Source: Allokutzneria multivorans
Lineage (GTDB): Bacteria; Actinomycetota; Actinomycetes; Mycobacteriales; Pseudonocardiaceae
Reading direction: 5' to 3'
Assembly (NCBI RefSeq): GCF_039537405.1
Contig: NZ_BAABAL010000018.1
Location: 496,001 to 560,000 of the forward strand
DNA length: 64,000 nucleotides
Part shown: one piece after another, positions 23,590 through 32,320 of the stretch
Layout of the letters: each line of letters begins with the position of its first letter
Position numbering within the stretch: position 1 is the first letter of the stretch
Notes under the pieces: generated by a model
What the model saw: the letters and a program-made list of their open reading frames with translations, nothing else
Databases searched by the model: none
Told to the model about the DNA's origin: nothing
Position numbers and translations under genes: made by a program

Positions 23590-25782
23590 ATGCGCCGCCG
23601 GAAGCATCGAACAACGAAAGCGCTCCTCTCCGTGGTCACCGCCTCGGTGGTGACCGCCGCACTGGGGGCGGTGCCGTCGGCGCACGCCGCCGATCCACCG
23701 ACCGTCTCCGACCCGGGCATCGGCAAGATCGGGGTGGTCGAGACCTCCGGCGCGAAGAACGTCGCGATGAACAGCCAGAACTGCCTGGAGACCTTCACCA
23801 CCGCCGCCAACGGCGACATCTGGCAGATCGGGCAGACCTCGCCGGGCTCGCGCTGGGGCCAGTGGACCAACCTGACCGGCGCGGCCGCGGGCAACCCGGT
23901 GATCGTCAAGAACGCGGACGGGCGGCTGGAGGCCTTCGTCAGGGGCACCGACGGCACGGTGCGCTACACCAGCCAGGGCACCGCGGGGCTCACCTGCGGC
24001 ACCAAGTGGGAGACCGGCTGGAAGTCGCTCGGCAACAAGATCACCGGCGACCCCGCGGTGGCGCTCAACCCCGACGGCCGGGTGCAGGTGGTGGCGCGCT
24101 CGACCGACGGGACGCTGATCAGCCGCTGGCAGAAGGTCGCGGGCAGCCCCTTCACCGAGCAGTGGGACGGCACGGCGGGCCAGCTCGGCGCGCCGACCGG
24201 CACGACCATCGCGATGGAGCCGGTGCTGGAGGCGAACCTCCAGGGCAAGCTCCAGGTCTTCGCGGTCGGCGCGGACAAGAAGCTCTGGAGCCGGACGCAG
24301 AAGACGGTCAACGGCGTCAACGACTGGGGAGCCTGGACCGATCTGGGCGGCGAGTTCGCCGGGGTGCCCGCGGTGGGCCGCAACAACGACGGACGGTTGC
24401 AGATCTTCGGGCGCCGAGCCAACGGGCAGATCTGGTACAGCGCGCAGACCAAGGCGGACGGGGCGACCTGGGGTGCGTGGACCTCGATGGGCGGTGTGCT
24501 CAAGAACGACCCGGTGGTGGTCTCCAACTCCGACGGGCGCCTTGAGCTGTTCGCGAAGGCCGTGTCGGACGGCATGGTCGTGCACCGCATCCAAGGACAG
24601 CCCGGCAGCGTGGACACCTGGCGGGAGTTCGAGCGCCTGGGTGATCCCGGCACCGACAACCAGCTGATCGCCGCCCGCAACACCGACGGCCGCGTCGCGC
24701 TGATCACCAGGCAGGCCGACGGGCGGATGTCCGCCAAGGCGCAGAACGCGCCGAGCGCCCCGCCCGGCAACGACTGGAGCGAGTGGAGCAGCCTGTCCTC
24801 CGGCCCCTCGCCGTGCGCGGGGACGGGCGGGATGAACTGCCTGAGCATCCTCAACGTCGCGTCCAACCTGACGATCGGCCCGTTGGAGGAAGCGCGGGCG
24901 GACACCTACTACAACCTCCTGACGCCCAACGCGGCCAAGGAGAGCCAGAACTGGAAGCTGGAGTCGCGCGGCGGCGGCACGTTCCGCATCGTCAACCGGG
25001 CCGCCAACCGCTGCATGGACATCTGGTGGTCGGATCTGCGGATCTACCAGGAAGCGTGCAACGACAGCTCCAACCAGGTCTGGTACCTGGAGCCGGTCAA
25101 GCTGGGCAGCACCTACCTGATCCGGCAGAGCGACAACGGCAGCTGCCTCACCAAGATCGACATGGCGCCCGCCGCGAAGCTCGCCGACCACTGCGATTCC
25201 AGCGACACCAAGCAGCAGTGGCGGCTCGGCAAGAACAACGGTGACGCGCCGGGCACCGCCAACCTCGCCATCGACCGAGGCTTCGCCGAGTGCGCCGAGA
25301 GCAACGGCTCGTGCGACTTCACGCTGGACGGCACGACCAACACCGCCTACGTGGACACGATGAAGTGCCTGCCCACCACGGTGGTGCGCAACATGGCCAA
25401 CGTCGACCAGACGGCGGTGCTCAACTACACCGAGATGACCGGGTGGCAGAACACCGTCGGCGGCTCGATCAGCGGAGAGAAGGAGACCGACCTGCTGATC
25501 AGCAAGCTCAAGGTCGCGATCACCGCCTCCTACTCCCACACCTGGATCGAGGAGCGCGCGGTGAGCGTCGGCGCCTACCTGGTGCTCAAACCGAAGCAGT
25601 ACGGCTGGCTGGAGAAGGGCTACCTCACCAAGAAGGTCAGCGGGAACTGGTCCTTCGACGGGGCGCGCAGCGACTGGACCGTCGCCGGGCAGAGCGTCAC
25701 GCGCGCGAAGGAGGGCACCGACCAGAAGAGCAGCTCCGCCACGGTCTTCCGGACCAGCATGACCCCGCCCACGACCTGCTGA
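23590..25782 (+). CDS. Secreted propeller-lectin/ricin-B protein with pore-former-like C-terminus
   Basis: A 730-residue exported protein: signal peptide residues 1-35 ending PSAHA-ADP. Residues about 55-385 contain six or seven repeats of some 48 residues with DGRLE(A/V)F, GT(D)G and WG(A)W motifs, the pattern of PLL/tectonin-type beta-propeller lectins. Residues about 415-545 form a ricin-B trefoil (FRIVNRAANRCMDIWW, QVWYLEPV, KQQWRLG). The last 180 residues, beta-rich with alternating Ser/Thr (NVDQTAVLNYTEMTGWQ, then VGGSISGEKETD), recall aerolysin/ETX-MTX2 pore formers; that last assignment is inference. It probably binds sugars on target cells. Confidence 0.8.
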   Translation: MRRRKHRTTKALLSVVTASVVTAALGAVPSAHAADPPTVSDPGIGKIGVVETSGAKNVAMNSQNCLETFTTAANGDIWQIGQTSPGSRWGQWTNLTGAAAGNPVIVKNADGRLEAFVRGTDGTVRYTSQGTAGLTCGTKWETGWKSLGNKITGDPAVALNPDGRVQVVARSTDGTLISRWQKVAGSPFTEQWDGTAGQLGAPTGTTIAMEPVLEANLQGKLQVFAVGADKKLWSRTQKTVNGVNDWGAWTDLGGEFAGVPAVGRNNDGRLQIFGRRANGQIWYSAQTKADGATWGAWTSMGGVLKNDPVVVSNSDGRLELFAKAVSDGMVVHRIQGQPGSVDTWREFERLGDPGTDNQLIAARNTDGRVALITRQADGRMSAKAQNAPSAPPGNDWSEWSSLSSGPSPCAGTGGMNCLSILNVASNLTIGPLEEARADTYYNLLTPNAAKESQNWKLESRGGGTFRIVNRAANRCMDIWWSDLRIYQEACNDSSNQVWYLEPVKLGSTYLIRQSDNGSCLTKIDMAPAAKLADHCDSSDTKQQWRLGKNNGDAPGTANLAIDRGFAECAESNGSCDFTLDGTTNTAYVDTMKCLPTTVVRNMANVDQTAVLNYTEMTGWQNTVGGSISGEKETDLLISKLKVAITASYSHTWIEERAVSVGAYLVLKPKQYGWLEKGYLTKKVSGNWSFDGARSDWTVAGQSVTRAKEGTDQKSSSATVFRTSMTPPTTC

Positions 25783-25789
25783 GCACACC

Positions 25790-25821
25790 GCGGCCCGGCA
25801 CCCGCCCAGGTGCCGGGCCGC
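25790..25821 (+). terminator. Strong hairpin after the lectin gene
   Basis: Perfect 13-bp arms GCGGCCCGGCACC and GGTGCCGGGCCGC around CGCCCA, starting 8 bp after the stop at 25782. Confidence 0.85.
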
Positions 25822-25965
25822 TACGTCCACCCCTCTCCCCCGCGCCCACGCCCGGGTACGTCGACGGGGGCGGTGGGATGGCGGTCTACGCCAGGTGGAG
25901 CAGTGCTGACAGGATCGTTCATCTCGGCTCCCGCGCGGAGGTCGGGGCTGCCACCGTTTCACGGT

Positions 25966-26925
25966 GTGACGGTGCGCGATGTGGTGGTGCGGAAGGATTC
26001 CGCTGGTCCCGGAGTTCGGGGTGTCGTCCCGGTGGTGGCGGCGGTGGTGGCCGGGGTCGGGTTGGCGCTCCAGGCTCGGCTCAACGGGGATCTCGGCGCG
26101 CTCGCCGGAGACGGGATCACCGGGACGCTGGCGTCGACGGCCGTCGGACTTCTGCTGCTGCTCGCGGTGGTTCCCCTGCTCCCGTCCGGGCGGCGTGGGC
26201 TCGGCCGGATCCGCACCGCGGTGCGCCGCAACGAGTTGCGGTGGTGGCAGCTCTCGGGCGGACTGTGCGGCGCGTTGTTCGTGGCAGGACAGGGAATCAG
26301 CGCCGCTCCGCTCGGAGTGGCCGTGTTCACCGTCGCCGCGGTGGGAGGCACGGCGGTCGGCGGACTGGTCGTCGACAGGTTCTGGCCGGGCCCAGGTGGT
26401 CCGCGCCCGATCACGGTCGCGCGAGCGGTCGGTGCCGTGGCGTGCGTCGGCGCGGTCGCGATCGCCGGAGGTGGCGCGTGGGCGGGCGAGGGGACCTTGG
26501 CGCTGGTGGTGTTGCCGGTGCTGGCGGGTGTCGCGATCGCGGTGCAGTCCTCGCTCAACGGCAGGGTCGGCGCGGTCGCGGGGTCGCCGTGGCCGGCGAC
26601 GCTGCTCAACTTCGTGGTGGCGACGGCGGGGCTCGGGATCGCGCTGGTGCTGAGGGTGGTGCTGACCGGGAGCTCAGTCGGACAGCTGCCGGGCGAACCG
26701 CTGCTCTACCTGGCGGGAGTGATCGGCGTCGGTGTGATCGCGGTGGCGACGCTCGCGGTGCGGCGCATCGGAGTGCTCGTCTTCGGGCTCGCCAGCGTGG
26801 CGGGCCAGCTCCTGGGCGCGGTGGCGCTCGACATGATCACCTCCGGCCCGCCGTCGACCGCGACGCTCATCGGCGTGGTGATCACCTTCGTCGCACTGGC
26901 CCTGGCGGCCCGCCGTTCCCGGTAG
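25966..26925 (+). CDS. DMT-superfamily transporter, YdcZ/DUF606-like
   Basis: About 319 residues from GTG 25966, with ten hydrophobic helices in two similar halves. Each half begins with the same motif: VAAVVAGVGLALQARLNGDLG and PVLAGVAIAVQSSLNGRVG. This internal duplication and the Q-(A/S)-x-L-N-G signature are those of the DUF606 family of small-molecule transporters. Substrate unknown. An RBS is not obvious, and GTG 25972 is an alternative start. Confidence 0.82.
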   Translation: MTVRDVVVRKDSAGPGVRGVVPVVAAVVAGVGLALQARLNGDLGALAGDGITGTLASTAVGLLLLLAVVPLLPSGRRGLGRIRTAVRRNELRWWQLSGGLCGALFVAGQGISAAPLGVAVFTVAAVGGTAVGGLVVDRFWPGPGGPRPITVARAVGAVACVGAVAIAGGGAWAGEGTLALVVLPVLAGVAIAVQSSLNGRVGAVAGSPWPATLLNFVVATAGLGIALVLRVVLTGSSVGQLPGEPLLYLAGVIGVGVIAVATLAVRRIGVLVFGLASVAGQLLGAVALDMITSGPPSTATLIGVVITFVALALAARRSR

Positions 26926-26939
26926 CGCCCGGGTCGGCA

Positions 26940-27031
26940 CGTCTTCAAACCCCCCGAAAACCCCCACAGGGCCAGGGGTTTGCGGCGGTTGAAGACCTCC
27001 AGGCCGGGGGTTCGGTGTACTTGAAGACTGG
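26940..27031. repeat. Shortened copy of the MITE core
   Basis: GTCTTCAAACCCCC, CAGGGGTTTGCGGCGGTTGA, AGACCTCC and TGTACTTGAAGACT keep the order seen in the full elements but lack the GATCATCGCTAAC middle and the terminal repeats. It lies between the transporter stop (26925) and the DinB gene. Confidence 0.6.
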
Positions 27032-27112
27032 TGAACTCCGCGCCACGCGGACTGCGGCCTGCGCGGCGGTTGCGGTAGCCGAACGTCCGGGATCGGCTCT
27101 ACGGTGCCGGTC

Positions 27113-27898
27113 ATGACCGAGTTCCACGAGCAGGACCTCAGCGGAGCGCTCTTCCAGCGCACGAAGCTCCGGAACGCCACGTTCCGGCACGTGGACTTCA
27201 GCGGCGCCGACGTGCGCGGCGCGCTCTTCCACGGGACGAAGATGCGCGGCGTCGAGCTGATCGACGTGGAGATCAGCGGGGAGCTGCGCAACCTGGTGAT
27301 CAACGGCGTCGACGTCGCGCCGCTGGTCGACGCGGAGCTGAACCGCCGCATGCCGGAGCGCGCGAAGATGAACCCCAAGAGCGCCAACGACTTCCGCGAA
27401 GCGTGGCCGGTGTTGGAGCGGCTGTGGGAAGGCACGGTCGAGCGCGCGCGGCGGCTGCCGGAGGCTGAGCTGCACCGCAACGTCGACGGGGAGTGGTCCT
27501 TCGTCCAGACGTTGCGGCACCTCAACTTCGCCAGTGCCGCGTGGGTCGGGCGGATGGTGCTGGGCACCGCGTCGCCGTGGCACCCGCTGGACCTGCCGTG
27601 GGACGAGGCGCCCGGCTGGGACGGCATTCCCTGGGACCGCGAGGCCCGGCCCTCGCTGGAGGAGGTCCTCGCGGTCCGCCGCGAACGGCAGGCGATGGTG
27701 CGCTCGGTGATCGAGTCGCTGACCGACGAGCAGCTGGACTCCGAGGTGACGCGCACCGAACCGGGCTGGCCCCAGATGGAGAACTTCCCGTTCCGGGAAT
27801 GCCTGTGGATCGTGGTGAACGAGGAGTGGGAGCACCGGCTCTACGCCGAGCGCGACCTGGCTGAGGACCCTGCTAGGGCCTGTCCTGTAAGTGGTTGA
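27113..27898 (+). CDS. Pentapeptide-repeat plus DinB-domain protein with MITE-altered C-terminus
   Basis: 261 residues from ATG 27113. Residues 3-60 are pentapeptide-like repeats (DLSGALFQRTKLRNATFRHV, DFSGADVRGALF). The rest is a DinB four-helix metal-dependent domain with the His ligands in FVQTLRHLNF and the EEWEHRLYAERDL end. Such proteins are thought to be thiol- or nucleotide-related transferases of unknown substrate. The last residues (ACPVSG) and the stop are read from the MITE-like element beginning at 27873. If the element were removed, the frame would instead end PARPSEP and overlap the P450 3' end. Confidence 0.82.
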   Translation: MTEFHEQDLSGALFQRTKLRNATFRHVDFSGADVRGALFHGTKMRGVELIDVEISGELRNLVINGVDVAPLVDAELNRRMPERAKMNPKSANDFREAWPVLERLWEGTVERARRLPEAELHRNVDGEWSFVQTLRHLNFASAAWVGRMVLGTASPWHPLDLPWDEAPGWDGIPWDREARPSLEEVLAVRRERQAMVRSVIESLTDEQLDSEVTRTEPGWPQMENFPFRECLWIVVNEEWEHRLYAERDLAEDPARACPVSG

Positions 27899-28088
27899 GC
27901 TGCGTATTCCGGTCACGGTGCCGCTGGGGGTCGGGGTGTCTTCAAGACCACCAAACCCCCTGTTGATCATCACCAACCGCCGCAAACCCAGCAGCCTCGC
28001 GAGGTTTGCCGTCGTTGAAGACCGCTGGGGCAGGGGTGTGTAGGTCTTGAAGACCGCCGAACCCGGCGACTTGCAGGACAGGCCCTAG
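27873..28088. mobile_element. MITE-like element 1 (non-autonomous, CTAG-bounded)
   Basis: The left end CTAGGGCCTGTCCTGTAAG and right end CTTGCAGGACAGGCCCTAG are inverted repeats with 18 of 19 matches. CTAG at both edges could be a 4-bp target duplication. Inside are GTCTTCAAGACC near the left end, GATCATCACCAAC in the middle and GGTCTTGAAGACC near the right end. There is no transposase frame. It separates the convergent DinB and P450 genes, supplying new last codons for the first and sitting right at the TAG stop of the second. Related element at 32947-33164. Confidence 0.85.
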
Positions 28089-29299
28089 GCCAAGCGAGCC
28101 GTGACGGGCAGCTCCTTGATGCCGTGCACGAAGCTGGAGCGCAGCCTGCGGACCGGTCCGGCCGGGTGGAAGCTCTCCACGCGGCGCAGCAGCTCGGCCA
28201 GGACCGCCTTCGCCTCGCCCCGGGCCAGGTGCGCGCCGAGGCAGAAGTGCGGTCCGATCCCGAAGGACAGGTGACGCTGCTCGCCCCGCGTGATGTCGAA
28301 GGCGTCGCCGTCGGGGATCACGTCCTCGTCCCGGTTGGCCGAGGCGTACATCAGCGCGACGCGTTCGCCTTCGCGCAGCCGCGCTCCGCGCAACGACGTG
28401 TCCCGGACGACGGTGCGCGCCATGTAGTTCACCGGTGAGGCCCAGCGGATGATCTCCTCGACCGCGCCGTCGAGCAGGCTCGGGTCGGCACGCAACGCCT
28501 GCCACTGCTCAGGGTGCTCCATCAGCGCGATCAGCCCGTGCGACAACGTGTTCCGCGTGGTCTCGTTGCCCGCGACCATGAGCAGCAGCGCGAAACCGGC
28601 GATCTCGTCGTCGGTCAGGTCTTGCTCCGCCAGCGTCGAGGTGCCCAGCGTCGACAGGATGTCCTCGCGCGGGTCGGCGCGGCGCACGGCAACGAGTTCC
28701 AGGACGTACTGGCGGAAGCGCACGACGATCTCGGCCAGCTCCGCCTGCGGCCGGGCGTAGTCCGGGTCCTCCGCGCCCATCAGCACGTTGCTCCAGCGGT
28801 AGAACAGCGCGCGGTCGGCCTCGGGCACGCCGAGCAGCTTGCAGATCGCCAGCAGCGGCAGCTCGGCGGAGACCTCCGCGACGAAGTCGAAGGTGCCCAG
28901 CCGCAGCGCCCGCCCGACGATGCCCTCGGCGAGCGCGCGGTGGTCCTCTTCGAAGCGCCGGACGATGCGCGGGGTGAAGCCCTTGCCGACGAGCGTGCGC
29001 AGGCGCCGGTGCTCGGGGTCGTCGAGGTTGATGAAGTTGCCGACGTCGAGCTTCTTCGCCGCGGCCGTGCGCTGGGCGCGCAGCGAGATCCCCTGAGCGG
29101 AGGAGAAGATCTCGGGCCGCGTGCTGATCGCGCGGACGTCCTCGGCCTTGGTGATCACCCAGGCGGAGTCCAGCAGGTGCGGGTCGGGGATGTCCTGGCG
29201 GTGGACGGGCGCGGTGCGCCGCAGGTGGGCGAGCTGGTCGTGCGGTACCCCGTCGGCGTACACGTGGCAGCTCAGCACGTCGATGTCAGCTGTTCGCAT
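28085..29299 (-). CDS. Cytochrome P450
   Basis: A 404-residue soluble bacterial P450. The I-helix motif is VAGNETTRNTL, the E-x-x-R pair is in VEEIIRWASP, and the haem loop is FGIGPHFCLGAHLAR with ligand Cys353. The NLDDPEHRRLRTLV segment is the usual C-helix. It should need ferredoxin partners, none of which lie nearby. The TAG stop is part of the CTAG at the right edge of the MITE-like element. It is divergent from the phosphodiesterase gene and is not part of the PKS region, so a catabolic or sterol-type role is as likely as biosynthesis. Confidence 0.93.
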   Translation of the reverse strand: MRTADIDVLSCHVYADGVPHDQLAHLRRTAPVHRQDIPDPHLLDSAWVITKAEDVRAISTRPEIFSSAQGISLRAQRTAAAKKLDVGNFINLDDPEHRRLRTLVGKGFTPRIVRRFEEDHRALAEGIVGRALRLGTFDFVAEVSAELPLLAICKLLGVPEADRALFYRWSNVLMGAEDPDYARPQAELAEIVVRFRQYVLELVAVRRADPREDILSTLGTSTLAEQDLTDDEIAGFALLLMVAGNETTRNTLSHGLIALMEHPEQWQALRADPSLLDGAVEEIIRWASPVNYMARTVVRDTSLRGARLREGERVALMYASANRDEDVIPDGDAFDITRGEQRHLSFGIGPHFCLGAHLARGEAKAVLAELLRRVESFHPAGPVRRLRSSFVHGIKELPVTARLA

Positions 29300-29372
29300 G
29301 GCCTCGAATCCCGTTGGTGTACAGGTGTTTCCGATGCTAGGCGGCGCCGCGTCCGCGTCCTAGGATCGCGCG

Positions 29373-30530
29373 GTGCAACCTTTGGTGCCTGCCTATGGAG
29401 CCGGTTCGCTGGCCGATGTGACGCCCTCGCTGCTGGCAGCGCTCGGCGTCCCCGGCGCGGTCGACGTGCTCGGCTTCGCCCCGACGCCCAAGGTGTGCCT
29501 GCTGCTGGTCGACGGCCTCGGCTGGCGGCTGCTCGCCGACCACGCCGCCGACGCGCCGTTCCTGTCCTCGCTCGCCGTGGCCGATCGCGCGATCACCTGC
29601 GGCTTTCCGGCCACCACCGCGACCAGCCTCGCCTCGCTCGGCACCGGGACCCCTGCGGGCGAGCACGGTTTCGTCGGCTTCTCCTTCGCCGCCGGGGACG
29701 AGCTGCTCAACGCGCTGCGGTGGCACCGGCACGGCGTCGCCGAGCACGTGGACCTGCGCTCGACGCTCATCCCCGAGGAGGTTCAGCCTCACCCGACCGT
29801 GTGGCAGCGCGCGGAGGCGGCGGGCGTGGCGGTGCGGCTGGTCGCTCCTCAGCTCCATCAGCGCAGCGGCCTCACCAGAGCCGTTCTGCGCGGTGGTGGT
29901 TTCCTCGGCACGGTCGCGCTCGGCGACCTGGTCAGCCGGGCGATCGGCGCGATGCGCGAGCCCGGCCGGGTGTTCTGCTACGCCTACCACGCGGATCTCG
30001 ACGCGGTCGGCCACTTCTACGGCCCCGGCAGCGCGCCGTGGCGTCGGCAGCTCCGGTTCGTCGACCTGCTCGCCGCCTCGCTGGCCGAGGACATGCCCGC
30101 TGACAGCACGCTCGTGATCACCGCCGACCACGGCATGGTGGCGGTCGGCGACGCGGACAAGGCCGACTTCGACGCCGACGAACGGCTCAGCGAGGACGTG
30201 CGGCTGCTCGGCGGCGAGGCGCGCGTCCGCCACGTCTACACCCGCGCGGGAGCCACCGGCGACGTGCTCGCGCGGTGGAGCGCGGTGCTCGGCGACCGCG
30301 CGTGGATCACCACCCGGGACGAGGCGATCGCCAACGGCTGGTTCGGCCCGCACGTCAGCGACCGCGTGCGCGAGCGCGTCGGCGATCTCGTCGTGGCGGC
30401 GAAGGACTCGCTCGTCGTGGTCAGCTCTCGACGCGAACCGCACGTCAGCGATTTTCTGGGTCAGCACGGCTCGCTCACCGCCGAAGAACAACTGGTGCCC
30501 CTGCTCATCAAGGGCTGCGTTACCGTGTGA
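29373..30530 (+). CDS. Alkaline-phosphatase-fold phosphodiesterase/nucleotide pyrophosphatase
   Basis: A 385-residue protein of the type I phosphodiesterase/nucleotide pyrophosphatase family. Metal-binding motifs are VCLLLVDGLGW, the nucleophile Thr in ITCGFPATTATSLASLGTG, HADLDAVGHFYGP and VITADHGMV. No signal peptide, so it acts in the cytosol. It lies 54 bp upstream of the glutamyl-tRNA synthetase gene on the same strand, so the two may share a transcript. Substrate unknown. Confidence 0.9.
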   Translation: MQPLVPAYGAGSLADVTPSLLAALGVPGAVDVLGFAPTPKVCLLLVDGLGWRLLADHAADAPFLSSLAVADRAITCGFPATTATSLASLGTGTPAGEHGFVGFSFAAGDELLNALRWHRHGVAEHVDLRSTLIPEEVQPHPTVWQRAEAAGVAVRLVAPQLHQRSGLTRAVLRGGGFLGTVALGDLVSRAIGAMREPGRVFCYAYHADLDAVGHFYGPGSAPWRRQLRFVDLLAASLAEDMPADSTLVITADHGMVAVGDADKADFDADERLSEDVRLLGGEARVRHVYTRAGATGDVLARWSAVLGDRAWITTRDEAIANGWFGPHVSDRVRERVGDLVVAAKDSLVVVSSRREPHVSDFLGQHGSLTAEEQLVPLLIKGCVTV

Positions 30531-30584
30531 GACGTCCATCCGCGCATGATCTGTGCTGCACAACGCCAGGAGACCTGACCCCCG

Positions 30585-32237
30585 ATGCTGGACCGAGCTG
30601 TCATCGACGCGCTGTTCCCCGCAGACCTCCCCGAGCCCCAGCACTGGGAACAGCAGTACCCGGCTCGCGAGCTGCCCGAGGGGGCCATGGTCACCCGGTT
30701 CGGCCCGTCGCCGACCGGCTTCGTGCACATCGGCGGGATCTACGTCGCCACCATCGACCAGGACATCGCGCGCCGCTCGGGTGGCCGCTACCTGGTCCGC
30801 ATCGAGGACACCGACCAGTCCCGCGAGGTCGAGGGCGCGCTGGAGCAGTTCCGCCGCGCGTTCGAGTACTTCGGCCTGGCGGCGGAGGAGGACATCGACC
30901 TCGGCGGCGACTACGCCCCGTACGCGCAGTCCGAGCGCGAGCGGATCTACCTGACCTACGCGCGCGAGCTGCTGCGCGAAGGCCGCGCCTACCTCGACTT
31001 CGCCACCAAGGACGAGCTGGCCGACATCACCAAGCGCCAGCAGGCGCAGAAGGTCGCACCCGGCTACTACGGCCGCTGGTCGCTGTGGCGCAACGCCACC
31101 GCCGAGCAGGTCCAGGCCAAGCTCGACGCGGGCGATCCCTACGTCGTGCGCTTCCGCGCTCCCGAGGACGCCGGGCACCGGACCCGCTTCACCGACGCCA
31201 TCCGTGGCGACATCGAGGCCGAGGCCAACCGCAACGACGTCGTCGTGCTGAAGAGCTCCGAGCAGTCCCCGCGCCTGCCCACCTACCACTTCGCGCACGC
31301 CGTCGACGACCACCTGATGCGCGTCAACCTGGTCATCCGCGGCGATGAGTGGATCTCCTCGGTGCCGCTGCACCAGCAGCTCTTCGCCGCGCTGGGCTTC
31401 GAACCGATCACCTACGCGCACATCGCGCCGCTGATGAAGCAGGAGGGCAGCAGCAAGCGCAAGCTGTCCAAGCGCAAGGACCCCGAGGCCGGTGTCGACT
31501 TCTACATCGAGGCCGGCTACCCCGCCGCCGCGGTGCTGTACTACCTGCGCGGGCTGGCCAACGGCCGCCTCGCCGAGCTGCCGCTGGAGCAGGCGCTCGC
31601 CGAGCCCATCCAGCTGGCCCACTGCGGTGTCGCCGGGCCGCTTGTCGACCTGGTGAAGCTCGACGCGCTCTCCGCCGACCACATCGCGACGCTGTCCGGC
31701 CAGGAGATCCTGGACGCCATGCTCGTGTGGTCGGCCCAGTTCGACCCCGAGCTGCGCAAGGTGCTCGACGCCGAGCCCGAGCTGGCGCTGCGCGGGCTCG
31801 CGGTGGAGCGCGTCGACGTGGAGAACCCGCGCAAGGACCTCCGCAAGTGGAGCGAGTTCCGCGAGGCCTACGGCTTCTTCTTCCCGCAGCTGCACGAGGC
31901 CGTGACCGGCGTGGCCGACGAGCGGATCACCGCGCTCGGCGTCCCTGCCGAGGTCGTCAGCGCGCTGGTGCGCGACTTCGTCGAGGGCTACCAGCAGCTG
32001 GAGGACGGGCAGGAGTGGTTCGGCCAGATCCGCGACCTGGCCGCCAAGCACGGCTTCGCCCGCAACGCCAAGGAGTACAAGAAGGACCCCGAGTCCTTCC
32101 CCGGCTCCATCCGCGAGGCCTCGCAGATCATCCGCATCGCCATCACCGGCTCCACCCGCAGCCCCGACCTGCACGCGATCACCCGGGCCATCGGCCAGGA
32201 GGAGACGCTGCGCAGGCTCGCCCCGCTGTCGGCGTAG
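30585..32237 (+). CDS. gltX: Atypical glutamyl-tRNA synthetase
   Basis: 550 residues, longer than the usual ~490-residue bacterial GluRS. The class I signature is VTRFGPSPTGFVHIGGIYVA, followed by RIEDTDQSREVEGA; the KMSKS-type loop is KRKLSKRKD near residue 293. A 34-residue N-terminal extension (LDRAVIDALFPADLPEP) precedes the catalytic core, and the C-terminal anticodon half ends FPGSIREASQIIRIAITGST. This architecture is, from memory, that of the GluRS subgroup known mainly in Clostridia rather than the standard actinobacterial enzyme, so it is probably a second, acquired copy. The motif set looks intact. Confidence 0.88.
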   Translation: MLDRAVIDALFPADLPEPQHWEQQYPARELPEGAMVTRFGPSPTGFVHIGGIYVATIDQDIARRSGGRYLVRIEDTDQSREVEGALEQFRRAFEYFGLAAEEDIDLGGDYAPYAQSERERIYLTYARELLREGRAYLDFATKDELADITKRQQAQKVAPGYYGRWSLWRNATAEQVQAKLDAGDPYVVRFRAPEDAGHRTRFTDAIRGDIEAEANRNDVVVLKSSEQSPRLPTYHFAHAVDDHLMRVNLVIRGDEWISSVPLHQQLFAALGFEPITYAHIAPLMKQEGSSKRKLSKRKDPEAGVDFYIEAGYPAAAVLYYLRGLANGRLAELPLEQALAEPIQLAHCGVAGPLVDLVKLDALSADHIATLSGQEILDAMLVWSAQFDPELRKVLDAEPELALRGLAVERVDVENPRKDLRKWSEFREAYGFFFPQLHEAVTGVADERITALGVPAEVVSALVRDFVEGYQQLEDGQEWFGQIRDLAAKHGFARNAKEYKKDPESFPGSIREASQIIRIAITGSTRSPDLHAITRAIGQEETLRRLAPLSA

Positions 32238-32246
32238 TCCTCGCCC

Positions 32247-32277
32247 GGGGCGGCCGTCCACTGTGGACGGCCGCCCC
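32247..32277 (+). terminator. Palindromic terminator after the GluRS gene
   Basis: GGGGCGGCCGTCCAC-T-GTGGACGGCCGCCCC is a perfect 15-bp inverted repeat, 9 bp after the stop. Its tip is one copy of the iterated palindrome GTCCACTGTGGAC. Confidence 0.85.
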
Positions 32278-32320
32278 GTTGTGGCTGGTCCGCGCCGCGC
32301 GGGCGTGACATGCTGCGGTC

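Noticed and set aside
29337..32261. A 974-codon minus-strand open frame opposite the phosphodiesterase and GluRS genes
   Set aside because: The translation has no recognisable domain, and the plus strand encodes two proteins with intact active-site motifs.
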